Assembly (NCBI RefSeq): GCF_003289945.1
Contig: NZ_QMBP01000002.1
Location: 124,001-188,000, forward strand
Direction: 5' to 3'
Origin: Mesorhizobium hawassense
GTDB taxonomy: Bacteria > Pseudomonadota > Alphaproteobacteria > Rhizobiales > Rhizobiaceae
DNA length: 64,000 nt
The notes under the pieces were generated by a model. It was not told the origin of the DNA, made no database searches, and saw only the letters and a list, made by a program, of their open reading frames with translations. Made by a program: the position numbers and the translations under genes. This document shows, piece by piece, positions 44,988 through 54,128 of this stretch; positions within the stretch are counted from its first letter, which is position 1; each line of letters opens with the position of its first letter.

Positions 44988-45602
44988 TTAGTCCGACTTG
45001 GCAAGTGCTTTCAGGATAAAGCGAATCTGCTCACGCAGGCTCGCATCGGTGTCTTCGCCGTGTTTGACGCAGTGTTCGATCAGAACCGGATGGAAGAACG
45101 GCATGAACGCGGTCTTGACCGCGCGCGCCGCCTCTGCCGGGTCGCCGACATCGAGTTCGCCTGCCTCGATGCCCTCGCGAATGATCGCCTCGAAGATCGC
45201 CACCATCCACTCGATATGAGCTTTGACGATCGCCCAGTTCTCCTGCATGACCGCGACAATCATGTCGTGCATATGCTTCTGCTCGATCAGTGTCGCCCTG
45301 CCATGCTGGTGAACAGCGATCAAAAGCCGACTGAGTTTTTCCGGAGCCGTGGCGTTGGTGCGGGCGATCGCAAAAGCGATGTCGGCAGCCTCGTTCAGGG
45401 TGCGTTCGCAGATAAACCCGGTGATCGCATCCCTGGAGGGAAAGAAGCGGTAGACATTGCCCCGGCTCATGCCGACATCGGAGGCAATGTCGGCCATCGA
45501 GGTCTTATGGTAGCCGATGCGGCGAAAGCGCTCCTCCGCCACTTCTAAAATACGGGCGCGCACCTCGTCGAGATCCGTTCGCATTCCGATCGGGTGATGC
45601 AT
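44988..45602 (-). CDS. TetR-family regulator downstream of the RND pump
   Basis: The 204-residue protein has an N-terminal TetR helix-turn-helix (EERFRRIGYHKTSMADIASD followed by VGMSRGNVYRFFPSRDAI) and a helical ligand-binding domain. ATG 45602 is chosen over upstream starts because GGAGA lies seven bases before it and family members begin here. It lies 135 bases after the RND gene on the same strand and probably belongs to that operon or controls it. Confidence 0.9.
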   Translation of the reverse strand: MHHPIGMRTDLDEVRARILEVAEERFRRIGYHKTSMADIASDVGMSRGNVYRFFPSRDAITGFICERTLNEAADIAFAIARTNATAPEKLSRLLIAVHQHGRATLIEQKHMHDMIVAVMQENWAIVKAHIEWMVAIFEAIIREGIEAGELDVGDPAEAARAVKTAFMPFFHPVLIEHCVKHGEDTDASLREQIRFILKALAKSD

Positions 45603-45737
45603 CGATGTCTCCGGAATTGATCGATCAGACACGCGAGGCTTATGGCCGACGGTCGGTCTGCAAACGCGTAAGATCGGTCCGCCCGCAGGCACATCCTGCG
45701 GGTGGGAACTTGTGACCGCTCCTGCAGCGACCGAGCC

Positions 45738-48700
45738 CTATTCCGCGGCCATTGCCAGCCGCAGTTCTGGTTCCGGCTCCTGCTTCGGAGCTTCATGGGT
45801 CTGAACCGCTTCCGGCTTGATCCTGAACCACGTGGTGTAGAGCGCGGGAAGGAAGAGCAGGATCAGCACCGTGCCGACCGCCGTGCCGCCGATCAGCGTG
45901 TAAGCCATCGATCCCCAGAAGACGGAGTGCGTTAGGGGTATGAAGGCCAGCACCGCGGCAAGTGCCGTCAAGATCACCGGCCGCGCGCGCTGCACCGTGG
46001 CCTCGATCACGGCGTGATAGGCATCCAGGCCGGCGGCTTGGTTTTCCTTGATCTGTTCGGTCAGGATCAGCGTATTGCGCATCAGGATGCCGGCCAATCC
46101 TATTAGGCCCAGAATGGCGTTGAAGCCAAAGGGCTGATGGAAGGTGAGTAGCATCGGCACGACGCCGACGAGGCCCAGCGGCGCCGTCAGCACGACCATC
46201 AACATCGTCGAGAATGATCGCACCTGGAGCATGATGACGATCAGCATGGCGGCGATCATGGCCGGGAAGATCTTCCCCAACGCAGTGTTGGCCTTTTCAG
46301 CCTCCTCGATCGATCCGCCCATTTCGATGCTATAGCCGGCCGGAAGGGACGCGATCAGCGGCTGGAGGGCTTTCATTATCTGCTTTGAGACCTCCGGAGG
46401 CTGGGTCGCTTCGTTTATGTCGGAGCGGATCGTGATGACGGGCGTGCGGTCGCGGCGCTTCAGGATCGGCTCTTCAAGACGGATTTCGGAATGGCCGATC
46501 TGGTCGAGCGGAATCTGCCGGCCGTCCCGGCTCATCAATGAGAAATCCGCCAGGCGCGCCGGGTCCAGCCGCTCGCCGCCGGCGCTGCGCGCCACGATGG
46601 GAACATTGCGGATGTCCTCGCGGACCTGCGTGACAGGAACGCCGGTCAAGAGAAACTGGAGCTGCTGGCCCACCTCCGCCGGGGAGAGGCCGATGAGGTT
46701 CAGCCGATCCTGGTCCGGGACGAAGCGAAGCACGGGCGTGCGATTGCCCCAGTCGCGGTTGGCCTGTCGCACGTCCGGGACACCCCGCATGATGTCGAGG
46801 GCCTTCTCGGAGATGCCGTACAGTTGTGCCGGATCAGGCCCCATGACCCGGAACTCGACCGGAAACGGCGTGAAGGGGCCGAACACGAGCTGCGCGACGC
46901 GCACGTTGGCTTCCGGCGCGAGCCCCTGTGCCACCGCCTCCCGAAGCCGATGCTTCAATTCCTCGCGCGCCTCGGCGTTCGGGGTCAGAACGACGATCTT
47001 GGCAAAGGCGGGATCGGGCAGTTCAGGCGCCATCGCGAAGAAGAAGCGTGGGGCGCCCTGACCGACATAGCTCGTGACGATCTTGGCCTCGGGTTGGCCG
47101 TCCAGCCAATGCTCGAGCTTCTCGACCGTGGCGGTCGTCGTTTCGATGCTGGTGCCTTCCGGCAGGCGAACCTCCACCAGCACTTCCGGGCGGTCGGATG
47201 TGGGGAAGAACTGCTGCTTGACGGCGCCCATGCCGACAACGGAAAGCGCGAAGGCGATGCCTACGATACCGGAGGTCACGAACTTGTGGCGCACGGCAAA
47301 GGTGATGAGACGCCGCAGGCGCCGATAGTTCGGTGTGTCGTAGATCGCGTGGTGACCGCCTTCGATCGGTTTGATCGCGGGCAGCATCTTGACGCCGAGA
47401 TAGGGTGTGAAGACCACGGCGACGATCCAGGAGACGATGAGGGCGAACCCCACGACCCAGAAGATGTTGCCGGCATATTCGCCGGCCGTCGAGCGAGCAA
47501 AACCTACGGGCAGGAAGCCCGCGATCGTCACCAGCGTTCCCGACAGCATCGGCGCTGCGGTGTGGCTCCAGGCATAGGCCGCCGCCTTGATGCGGTCCAT
47601 GCCCTCTTCCATCTTCACCACCATCACCTCGATGGCGATGATGGCGTCGTCGACGAGCAGACCGAGCGCCAGGATGAGGGCGCCGAGCGTGATGCGGTCG
47701 AAGAACCGGCCGGTTTCCAGCATGATGAGGAACACGGCGGCGAGCGTCAGGGGGACGGCGGCCGCCACGACGATGCCGACGCGCCAGCCCATGCTGAGCA
47801 GGCTGATCAGCAGCACTACGCCGAGCGCCATCGCGAACTTCATCATGAACTCGTCGACCGCCGAGGTGATGTTGACGGCTTGGTCGGACACCTTGTCGAG
47901 CGTCATCCCGAGCGGCAATGTCCGTACGATGGCCGCCGTCCTGTCCTCCAGCGCCTTGCCGAGCGCGCGACCATCCCAGCCCTCCTGCATAACGGCCGCG
48001 AGCATGATGGTTGGCTCGCCCTGGCGCCGGATGAGGTATCTGGGCGGATCTTCATAGCCGCGACGGACCTCGGCGACGTCGGAAAGCTTCAGCGTCCGCC
48101 CCGCGGCGGCGATCGGCGTGTCGGCGATTGCCTGGACGCTGTCATACGCGCCATCGACCCTGATGAAGACCTGCGGCCCTTGGGTGTCGATCGAGCCTGC
48201 CGGCGTGACAGTGTTCTGCCGCTGCAAGGCGGCGACGATATCCTGGGCCGACACGCCGAGCGTGGCCAGCTTGGCATAGGAGAACTCGACGAAAATCTGT
48301 TCGGGTCGTTCACCGAGGATGTTGATCTTCTTGACTCCGGGCACGTGCAGGAGGTCCTGGCGGATCGTCTCGGCCTGCCTCGCCAGCTCTCGCATCGGCA
48401 TGCCTTTGGCCTTGAGCGCATAGAGGGCGAAGCTCACGTCCGAATATTCGTCGTTGACGAACGGGCCGTAGACGCCGGGCGGCAGGTTGCGGGCTTCATC
48501 CCCGAGCTTCTTGCGGGCCTGGTAGAACTCTTCCTGTACGGCGGATGGCGGTGTGCTGTCCTTCAGCGTGACCGTCATATACGCATAGCCCGGCCGGGTG
48601 GTCGTCTCGACACGGTCGTACCAGGTCAGTTCCTGAAGCCGCTTCTCCAAAGGTTCGGCGACGAGGTCCTGCATCTCGCGCGCTGTCGCGCCCGGCCACG

Positions 48701-48854
48701 CGGTCGTGACCGTCAGGGTCTTGATGGTGAAGTTGGGGTCCTCCGCCCGGCCAAGCATAAGGAAGGCGTAAGCGCCGGCAGCCACCAGCAGTAGGATGAA
48801 GAACAGGGTGACGGCGCGTTCGCGAACGGCGAGCGCTGAAAGATTGAGGTTCAT
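45738..48854 (-). CDS. RND efflux pump, inner-membrane permease subunit
   Basis: The 1038-residue protein is full length for an AcrB/MexB-type proton-driven exporter. The N-terminus (MNLNLSALAVRERAVTLFFI) is the first helix, followed by porter-domain motifs (RPGYAYMTVTLKD) and helix 4 LILALGLLVDDAIIAIEVMV with the paired aspartates of the proton relay. The C-terminal half repeats the layout. It resembles the branch with a single adaptor and no dedicated outer-membrane gene. Its ATG is two bases past the stop of the adaptor gene, so the two are translationally coupled. Confidence 0.95.
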   Translation of the reverse strand: MNLNLSALAVRERAVTLFFILLLVAAGAYAFLMLGRAEDPNFTIKTLTVTTAWPGATAREMQDLVAEPLEKRLQELTWYDRVETTTRPGYAYMTVTLKDSTPPSAVQEEFYQARKKLGDEARNLPPGVYGPFVNDEYSDVSFALYALKAKGMPMRELARQAETIRQDLLHVPGVKKINILGERPEQIFVEFSYAKLATLGVSAQDIVAALQRQNTVTPAGSIDTQGPQVFIRVDGAYDSVQAIADTPIAAAGRTLKLSDVAEVRRGYEDPPRYLIRRQGEPTIMLAAVMQEGWDGRALGKALEDRTAAIVRTLPLGMTLDKVSDQAVNITSAVDEFMMKFAMALGVVLLISLLSMGWRVGIVVAAAVPLTLAAVFLIMLETGRFFDRITLGALILALGLLVDDAIIAIEVMVVKMEEGMDRIKAAAYAWSHTAAPMLSGTLVTIAGFLPVGFARSTAGEYAGNIFWVVGFALIVSWIVAVVFTPYLGVKMLPAIKPIEGGHHAIYDTPNYRRLRRLITFAVRHKFVTSGIVGIAFALSVVGMGAVKQQFFPTSDRPEVLVEVRLPEGTSIETTTATVEKLEHWLDGQPEAKIVTSYVGQGAPRFFFAMAPELPDPAFAKIVVLTPNAEAREELKHRLREAVAQGLAPEANVRVAQLVFGPFTPFPVEFRVMGPDPAQLYGISEKALDIMRGVPDVRQANRDWGNRTPVLRFVPDQDRLNLIGLSPAEVGQQLQFLLTGVPVTQVREDIRNVPIVARSAGGERLDPARLADFSLMSRDGRQIPLDQIGHSEIRLEEPILKRRDRTPVITIRSDINEATQPPEVSKQIMKALQPLIASLPAGYSIEMGGSIEEAEKANTALGKIFPAMIAAMLIVIMLQVRSFSTMLMVVLTAPLGLVGVVPMLLTFHQPFGFNAILGLIGLAGILMRNTLILTEQIKENQAAGLDAYHAVIEATVQRARPVILTALAAVLAFIPLTHSVFWGSMAYTLIGGTAVGTVLILLFLPALYTTWFRIKPEAVQTHEAPKQEPEPELRLAMAAE

Positions 48855-48856
48855 GT

Positions 48857-49975
48857 TCAGTTGCTCCCGCTTTCGGAGGCGGTCCTGACACGAGCCCCCT
48901 CCTGCAGGAGATGAGCGCCGAGCGACACGATGGGAATGGTGGAGCTCAGTCCGGAGATCACGGCGGTTTCGCTGCTGACGCGAACGAGCTGAACCGGCTG
49001 AAAATGTACGGTTGAGGTGGCGCCGTCCAAGACCCAGACGCCGGTCTTCTTGCCGTCGTCGAGCACGGCTCCCAGCGGCACCTGGACCTCCGGCCGACTG
49101 GCCTGGCTTGCGACCCGAATGGTCACCGTCGCGCCAAGCGGTGCCGCGGCAGCCTCACCGTCGAGCACATAGCGGGCCTCATAAGTGCGGGTCTGGGCAT
49201 CGGCCGAGTTGGATAATTGTCGCAGATGCGCCGTATGAAGGTGCCCATCGCCACCGTACACGCTAGCCTCGGCTGCCGAGCCGATCGCCGGCCGGATCGT
49301 TTCGGGAAGCGCGACAATTGCTTCGCGCGGGCCGGCCTGGGCGATCCGGACCACTGTCTGGCCGGGGGAGACGACCTGACCCGGCTCGCCGAGTGTATCG
49401 ACCACCGTTCCATCGGCGTCCGCCACCAGGACCGCGTATGTTGCCTCATTCTCCGCGACCTTGGCTTCGGCTTCGGCGGCAGCGAGCTGGGCCGAAGCGG
49501 TATCCAACGCGGCCTTTGCCTGTTCGTACCGCTGCGGAGTTGCAGCCAATCCGTCTTTCACCAAAGCCGCATAGCGCTTTTCGTCTGCTGCTGCCTGGAC
49601 CAGGACAGCGTGCGCCGCGGCGGCAGCGTTGCGCTTTGCCGTGAGCGCAAGTTGCAGATCGGTCTCGTCAATGCGCATGAGCGGCTGGCCGGCCTTGACC
49701 TGATCGCCGGCATCCACGAGGCGCTCAACAACCTTGCCCGGCACGCGAAAACCTAGGTTGCTCTGCACTCTCGCCGCCACAATGCCGGTAAAGCTGCGCG
49801 CGGAGCCGGTGACTTGCTCTCCCGTCACCAGTCTGACGATCGGGGGTTCCTGCCTCGGGTCGGTAGCGACGGCGGCTGCCTGCGTCCGATCGGAAAGTGT
49901 CACGAAAGCCAGCGCCCCTGACCCAGCGATCAGGATGCTGCCCAGCACAATTAGCGGTCTCTTTTTCATGCCCAT
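48857..49975 (-). CDS. RND efflux pump, periplasmic adaptor (membrane fusion protein)
   Basis: The 372-residue protein has a membrane anchor or signal (residues 6-28), a split lipoyl domain (RVPGKVVERLVDAGDQVKAG and ADGTVVDTLGEPGQVVSPGQ), a helical hairpin between them rich in Ala and Glu (about residues 110-180) and a C-terminal beta-barrel. It links the RND subunit to an outer-membrane channel, which is not encoded here. It is divergent from the TetR gene at 50055 across 79 bases that contain a strong inverted repeat. Confidence 0.93.
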   Translation of the reverse strand: MGMKKRPLIVLGSILIAGSGALAFVTLSDRTQAAAVATDPRQEPPIVRLVTGEQVTGSARSFTGIVAARVQSNLGFRVPGKVVERLVDAGDQVKAGQPLMRIDETDLQLALTAKRNAAAAAHAVLVQAAADEKRYAALVKDGLAATPQRYEQAKAALDTASAQLAAAEAEAKVAENEATYAVLVADADGTVVDTLGEPGQVVSPGQTVVRIAQAGPREAIVALPETIRPAIGSAAEASVYGGDGHLHTAHLRQLSNSADAQTRTYEARYVLDGEAAAAPLGATVTIRVASQASRPEVQVPLGAVLDDGKKTGVWVLDGATSTVHFQPVQLVRVSSETAVISGLSSTIPIVSLGAHLLQEGARVRTASESGSN

Positions 49976-49991
49976 CGCCTCACGTCAAAAT

Positions 49992-50038
49992 AGATTGCGT
50001 TCGAACTCTATATCTGTTATAGATTACGAATGCAATCT
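49992..50038. promoter_or_regulatory. TetR-type operator between the pump and the ketosynthase operon
   Basis: AGATTGCGTTCG (49992-50003) and CGAATGCAATCT (50027-50038) are inverted repeats with one mismatch over 12 bp, extendable by a flanking T/A pair. They occupy the centre of the 79-base gap, overlapping a likely -10 element (TATAGATT) and ending just before the ribosome binding site of the TetR gene. Binding here could control both directions. Confidence 0.75.
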
Positions 50039-50054
50039 AAAAAGGAGATCGGTG

Positions 50055-50657
50055 ATGCGCGTCAGTCGCACTCAGGCTGCCGAAAACCGCGAGATGGTAA
50101 TCGACGTGGCAAGCCGCCTTTTCCGGGAGCACGGTTTCGACGGCATCGGCCTTAAGGATCTGATGAAGGGCGCTGGCCTGACCCAAGGCGCCTTTTACAA
50201 ACAGTTCGCATCAAAGGAGGATCTGGAGGCGCTGGCGTCCAGGCGGGCGCTGGAGCACGCATCGCGCCGGTGGTCGGACGCGGCTGCGAAAAATCCCAAG
50301 GACCCTCTTGGTGCTGTGATCGCGTTTTACCTTAGCGCCGGTCATCGCGAAGAAAGGATGGACGGCTGCCCGGTCGTGGCGCTGGGCTCGGATGCCGCCA
50401 GGCAGGGCAGCGACGTAAAAGCATCGTTCGAAGCCGGAATCAGGGAATATCTCGGGCTGCTCGGTGGGTGGGTTGGCGATGCCCACGGCGAGGATCCCGA
50501 TGGAAAGGCCATGGCCGTTCTTTCGACGATGGTCGGTGCGGTCGTCCTTTCGCGGGCCGTCAACGACGAGCGACTGTCGAAGCAATTTCTGCAAGCAGCC
50601 GCCGAGAGCATACAGGCGGGGCAGGCCGCTGATCGCCAAAGGGGATCGGCCCAATGA
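50055..50657 (+). CDS. TetR-family regulator, first gene of the ketosynthase operon
   Basis: The 200-residue protein has a TetR DNA-binding domain (VIDVASRLFREHGFDGIGLK followed by DLMKGAGLTQGAFYKQFASK) and a TetR_C domain of the AcrR/YxaF style (GCPVVALGSDAARQ). ATG 50055 is chosen because AAAGGAGA stands seven bases upstream. It is divergent from the RND operon and probably binds the inverted repeat at 49992-50038, controlling the pump and its own operon. Its stop overlaps the next start (ATGA). Confidence 0.92.
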   Translation: MRVSRTQAAENREMVIDVASRLFREHGFDGIGLKDLMKGAGLTQGAFYKQFASKEDLEALASRRALEHASRRWSDAAAKNPKDPLGAVIAFYLSAGHREERMDGCPVVALGSDAARQGSDVKASFEAGIREYLGLLGGWVGDAHGEDPDGKAMAVLSTMVGAVVLSRAVNDERLSKQFLQAAAESIQAGQAADRQRGSAQ

Positions 50658-50860
50658 CAAAGGCTTCTCCAACCAACGGACGACGGGTTCGACCGAATTT
50701 TCGGCGGCTATTTTCTCGGGCGTCTTGGCACAACTGGCTGGAAGGGTTGCGCCGGTTTGAGGAGGCGATCGACACCACCGAACTGGACCTCCTCGAAAGG
50801 CGAGTCAGAGGCCTCGAAGCGCAAGTCTCGGAGTTGCGCACAAGGGCGAGGCAGCCGTGA
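50654..50860 (+). CDS. Small coiled-coil-like protein in the ketosynthase operon
   Basis: The 68-residue protein overlaps the TetR stop by four bases (ATGA), the usual sign of translational coupling. The N-terminal third is basic (NGRRVRPNFRRLFSR). The C-terminal half (LDLLERRVRGLEAQVSELRT) has a heptad pattern that suggests a short coiled coil. No family is recognised. There is no acyl-carrier DSL motif, so it is not a carrier protein for the ketosynthase. Confidence 0.65.
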   Translation: MTKASPTNGRRVRPNFRRLFSRASWHNWLEGLRRFEEAIDTTELDLLERRVRGLEAQVSELRTRARQP

Positions 50861-51006
50861 TGCTCACATCTTCGATTACGAACTTTTCGGTCGTTTGCAC
50901 TCTGAGCGGCGAAACGGTCACCCAACTCGGCTGGCTGCCCCCGCCGCGCCAGCCCCAAGCCATGCCAGTTGGCATCGGCGGAGTGCAGGAAGCGAAAGGA
51001 CAATAG
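50860..51006 (+). CDS. 48-residue ORF coupled to the ketosynthase gene
   Basis: This frame starts at the ATG of TGATG, overlapping the stop of the preceding gene by one base, and ends with TAG directly touching the ketosynthase ATG at 51007. The product (MLTSSITNFSVVCTLSGETV, then TQLGWLPPPRQPQAMPVGIG) has no signal or recognised fold. The exact stop-start joins on both sides argue that it is translated, either as a functional peptide or as a coupling device. Confidence 0.5.
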   Translation: MLTSSITNFSVVCTLSGETVTQLGWLPPPRQPQAMPVGIGGVQEAKGQ

Positions 51007-52296
51007 ATGCGGCGGATTGTTGTTACGGGCATGGGTGCGGTGACCCCCCTTGCCGCCAATGTCGAAACGTCCTGGTCGCGCCTCCTGGCCGGCCGCTCGG
51101 GCATCCGGAGGCTCGCCGACGAGGTTGTTGGAGACTTGCCTGCGAAGATCGGCGGCGTGGTTCCCACTCTGGAAGACGATTCCGAGGCCGGCCTCGATGC
51201 CAATGCCTTTCTGGCTCCGAAGGACCAGCGCAGAATTGACCGCTTCATTCTTTTCGCTTTGGCCGCGGCGGAGGAGGCGCTGGCCCAGGCGAGATGGAAG
51301 CCGAGTTCAGAGAGCGATCGGGTTCGCACCGCGACGATCATCGCTTCAGGTGTCGGAGGGTTTCCGGCTATCACCGAGGCGGTGCGGACGGTCGACCAGC
51401 GCGGCGTTCGGCGTCTTTCGCCGTTCACGGTACCGTCTTTCCTGGTGAACCTCGCGGCTGGCCACATCTCGATCCGCTATGGCCTCAAGGGCCAGATCGG
51501 CGCACCGGTGACGGCGTGCGCTGCGGGTATTCAGGCAATCGGCGACGCGGCTCGTATCATTCGCGCCGATGAAGCCGATATCGCAGTGTGCGGTGGCACT
51601 GAAGCTTGCATGAACACCGTCAGTCTGGGTGGCTTTGCGGCGGCACGCTCGCTTTCAACATCCTTCAACCACCGCCCCGACCAGGCCTCGCGTCCGTTCG
51701 ATATGTCGCGGGACGGCTTCGTCATGGGCGAAGGCGCCGGCATCCTGGTTATCGAGGAATTGAGCCATGCGCTGGCGCGCGGCGCGGAACCACTCGCCGA
51801 GGTCGTCGGCTACGGCACGACGGCGGATGCGCACCACGTGACTTCCGGTCCCGAGGACGGCGATGGCGCGCGCCGAGCCATGGAGATTGCAATCGCTCAG
51901 GCCGGGATTTCGCCGCGCGAGGTGCGTCATCTCAATGCCCACGCAACCTCCACGCTGGTGGGCGACCTTGGTGAGATCGAAGCGATCAAGAGCGTGTTCG
52001 GTCACGATTTCGGGATAGCCGTCAGCGGAACGAAGTCGGCGACCGGACACCTGCTCGGCGCCGCCGGGGGGCTTGCCGCGATCTTCACGATCCTGGCGCT
52101 CAGGGATCAGATGGCACCGCCCACCCTCAATTTGAGCACTCCTGACCCAGCAGGCGGAGGGATCGACTTCGTCGCAAACCGAGCCCGGCCAGTGGAGATG
52201 GAGTACGCGATCTCCAACGGTTTTGGCTTCGGAGGGGTCAACGCGAGCGCTTTATTTCGGCGCTGGGACGGAGAAGGTGCTCGGTGTGCCGACTGA
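51007..52296 (+). CDS. FabF-like beta-ketoacyl-ACP synthase
   Basis: The 429-residue protein has the full thiolase-fold active site: nucleophile in VTACAAGIQA (about Cys171), first His in LNAHATSTLVGD, and GTKSATGHLLGAAGG with the second His. It condenses malonyl-ACP with an acyl chain. It departs from housekeeping FabF in its setting: it lies in a TetR-controlled chain beside an efflux pump, with no acp or fabG adjacent. A role in a special lipid or in a response to membrane stress is inferred. AAAGGA lies before its ATG. Confidence 0.93.
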   Translation: MRRIVVTGMGAVTPLAANVETSWSRLLAGRSGIRRLADEVVGDLPAKIGGVVPTLEDDSEAGLDANAFLAPKDQRRIDRFILFALAAAEEALAQARWKPSSESDRVRTATIIASGVGGFPAITEAVRTVDQRGVRRLSPFTVPSFLVNLAAGHISIRYGLKGQIGAPVTACAAGIQAIGDAARIIRADEADIAVCGGTEACMNTVSLGGFAAARSLSTSFNHRPDQASRPFDMSRDGFVMGEGAGILVIEELSHALARGAEPLAEVVGYGTTADAHHVTSGPEDGDGARRAMEIAIAQAGISPREVRHLNAHATSTLVGDLGEIEAIKSVFGHDFGIAVSGTKSATGHLLGAAGGLAAIFTILALRDQMAPPTLNLSTPDPAGGGIDFVANRARPVEMEYAISNGFGFGGVNASALFRRWDGEGARCAD

Positions 52297-52343
52297 GATA
52301 CCCCTTTCCTCATTTATCGTCATAAACAAAGAAGAGATATGAA

Positions 52344-53192
52344 ATGCTGGCCTTATCGAAACTACAACCGAGCCTTCTGAAAATATCGAACGCGCTTAGC
52401 ATGCGCTACGAAAAGTCTGGCGAGGGGCCACCACTCGTCCTTATGCATACGATCCGCACTCAGCTCGAATATTTTCGCAGTTTGGCACCCATTCTCGCCA
52501 AGTCGTACACGGTTTACGCTATCGATCTGCCCGGACACGGTCATTCGCCGATCGATCCGCCCGCGCCTTTCGACGAGCCGTATTTCAGGCGAAGCGTCAT
52601 CGGCTTCATAGAGAAGTTCGACCTCACCGGGGTCACGCTGGTAGGCGAATCGATTGGCGGTGCGTTGGCTCTCACGGTTGCTGCCGCAATTCCGCAACGC
52701 ATCGAGCGTGTCTTCTCGATCAACCCGTATGACTACGACACGCGTTATGGAGATGGGCTGCGACGTGGCAACTGGTTCGCGAATCTCATCATCGGAAGTT
52801 TGCAGATACCTGTTCTGGGGGCATTCAATGCCGCGATAGAGAACAAGATGGTGCTCGGCAAGATCATGGGCGGCGGCTATCACGATCCGCGCAAACTGCC
52901 GTCCGACCTTCTTGCCGAGTTCGGCCGGGTGGCGAACCGCCCCGGGTACAAGCGCATCGCACGCAAGGTGCTGGCAGGTTGGCGCTCCTGGAGCGAGGCG
53001 CGGGACCAGTATCGGCTCGTCTCAGCACCTGTGACCCTCGTCTACGGCGACAGCGATTGGTCGCGCCCCAACGAACGAGAGCGCACCCGGGCACTTCTCC
53101 CTGATGCGCGCATGTTCACACTTAGAAATACCGGACATTTTTCAGCGGTTGAGAATCCATCGGAACTGGCGAGCATCATATTAGGAGGCTAG
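52344..53192 (+). CDS. Alpha/beta hydrolase
   Basis: The 282-residue protein is a serine hydrolase: oxyanion region PPLVLMHTIRT, nucleophile in LVGESIGGALAL (about Ser103), acid in VYGDSDWSRP and histidine in NTGHFSAVENP. It lacks a signal peptide. It follows the ketosynthase by 47 bases and could release or trim an acyl product. The usual HGxP oxyanion motif reads HTIR, so the substrate is likely unusual. Confidence 0.9.
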   Translation: MLALSKLQPSLLKISNALSMRYEKSGEGPPLVLMHTIRTQLEYFRSLAPILAKSYTVYAIDLPGHGHSPIDPPAPFDEPYFRRSVIGFIEKFDLTGVTLVGESIGGALALTVAAAIPQRIERVFSINPYDYDTRYGDGLRRGNWFANLIIGSLQIPVLGAFNAAIENKMVLGKIMGGGYHDPRKLPSDLLAEFGRVANRPGYKRIARKVLAGWRSWSEARDQYRLVSAPVTLVYGDSDWSRPNERERTRALLPDARMFTLRNTGHFSAVENPSELASIILGG

Positions 53193-53279
53193 GGCTTTGG
53201 CAGTTCTGCTTCTGAACCCACGGCGCGCCGCCCCCGCGACTGAGGCGGCCGCTCTTTCACATCGACGAAGGTACATCCC

Positions 53280-54080
53280 ATGAAGATTGCAATCATCGGC
53301 GCTGGAAACATCGGCGCCACGTTGGCCCGCACGTTTGCCGCTAGCGGCCATGAGGTGAAGCTCGCCAATTCGAAAGGGCCGCACACCATTCGCGATCTCG
53401 CCCTCGACGTTGGAGCTGCCGCCGAGACGAAAGAGGATGCCGTTCAGGGCGCTGAGGTGATCATTCTCTCGATTCCCTTTGCGAAATATCCCGATCTCGC
53501 CAGTCTTTTCAAGGAAGTGCCTGCCAACGTCACCGTGATCGACACCTCCAACTACTACCCGTTCCGTGACGGTTCGATCGGCGAGGTCGATGGCGGCAAG
53601 CCCGAAAGCGTTTGGGTGGGCGAGCAAATCGGCCGGCCCGCCGTCAAGGCATGGAACGCCGTTCTGGCTGCGACGCTGGCCGAGCGCGGCCAGCCGAAAG
53701 GGGCATCCGGACGAATTGCAGTCCCAGTCGCCGGCGACGATGGAAAAGCCAAGGCCATTGCCATCCAATTGATCGAGGTCACCGGCTTCGACGTGGTCGA
53801 CGCTGGAAGTCTCAGCGACTCCTGGCGCCAACAACCTGGCAGCCCGGCCTACTGCACGGAATTGACTGCAGACGAGTTGAAGTCAGCGCTGCAGTCGGCG
53901 AAGCGGTCTCGCGCTGCCGGCAATCGTGACGCCCTTCTGAGGGAGTTCATGGCGGCCGGCGGTAAGCTGAGCCACGGCGAAATCGTGGCCCGCAACCGGG
54001 CGGACTGCGTGATCACCGAAACCTACGATCGACAATGGAGCAGGAACCGTCGATCTGATAGGTGGGGGGAAAAGCAGTAG
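53280..54080 (+). CDS. NADP-dependent F420-reductase-like oxidoreductase
   Basis: The 266-residue protein has a Rossmann NADP-binding start (MKIAIIGAGNIGATLARTFA) and follows the F420_oxidored fold (VIILSIPFAKYPDL, TVIDTSNYYPFRDG). Such rhizobial proteins are flavin- or NADP-dependent reductases of unknown substrate. It is 87 bases after the hydrolase on the same strand. Its last seven codons (to GEKQ) lie within hairpin repeat copy 2, so the repeat has supplied the C-terminus. Confidence 0.85.
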   Translation: MKIAIIGAGNIGATLARTFAASGHEVKLANSKGPHTIRDLALDVGAAAETKEDAVQGAEVIILSIPFAKYPDLASLFKEVPANVTVIDTSNYYPFRDGSIGEVDGGKPESVWVGEQIGRPAVKAWNAVLAATLAERGQPKGASGRIAVPVAGDDGKAKAIAIQLIEVTGFDVVDAGSLSDSWRQQPGSPAYCTELTADELKSALQSAKRSRAAGNRDALLREFMAAGGKLSHGEIVARNRADCVITETYDRQWSRNRRSDRWGEKQ

Positions 54081-54096
54081 CGCTCTCCCGCTACCA
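54062..54096. repeat. 35-base direct repeat with hairpin, copy 2
   Basis: Same sequence and orientation as 44703-44737 except for two bases, which leaves a 6-bp stem (GTAGCG/CGCTAC). It covers the stop of the reductase gene and lies 33 bases past the end of the convergent SDR gene, where on the minus strand it ends in GCTTTTCCCC and could serve as that operon's terminator. Confidence 0.75.
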
Positions 54097-54128
54097 TCGC
54101 CCGGCATTTCTGACCTTCGCGCTCGCGG

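Noticed and set aside
46824..48794. 656-codon open frame antisense to the RND permease gene
   Set aside because: It mirrors the codon pattern of the real permease in GC-rich DNA, is rich in His/Arg/Asp without domains, and has no ribosome binding site.
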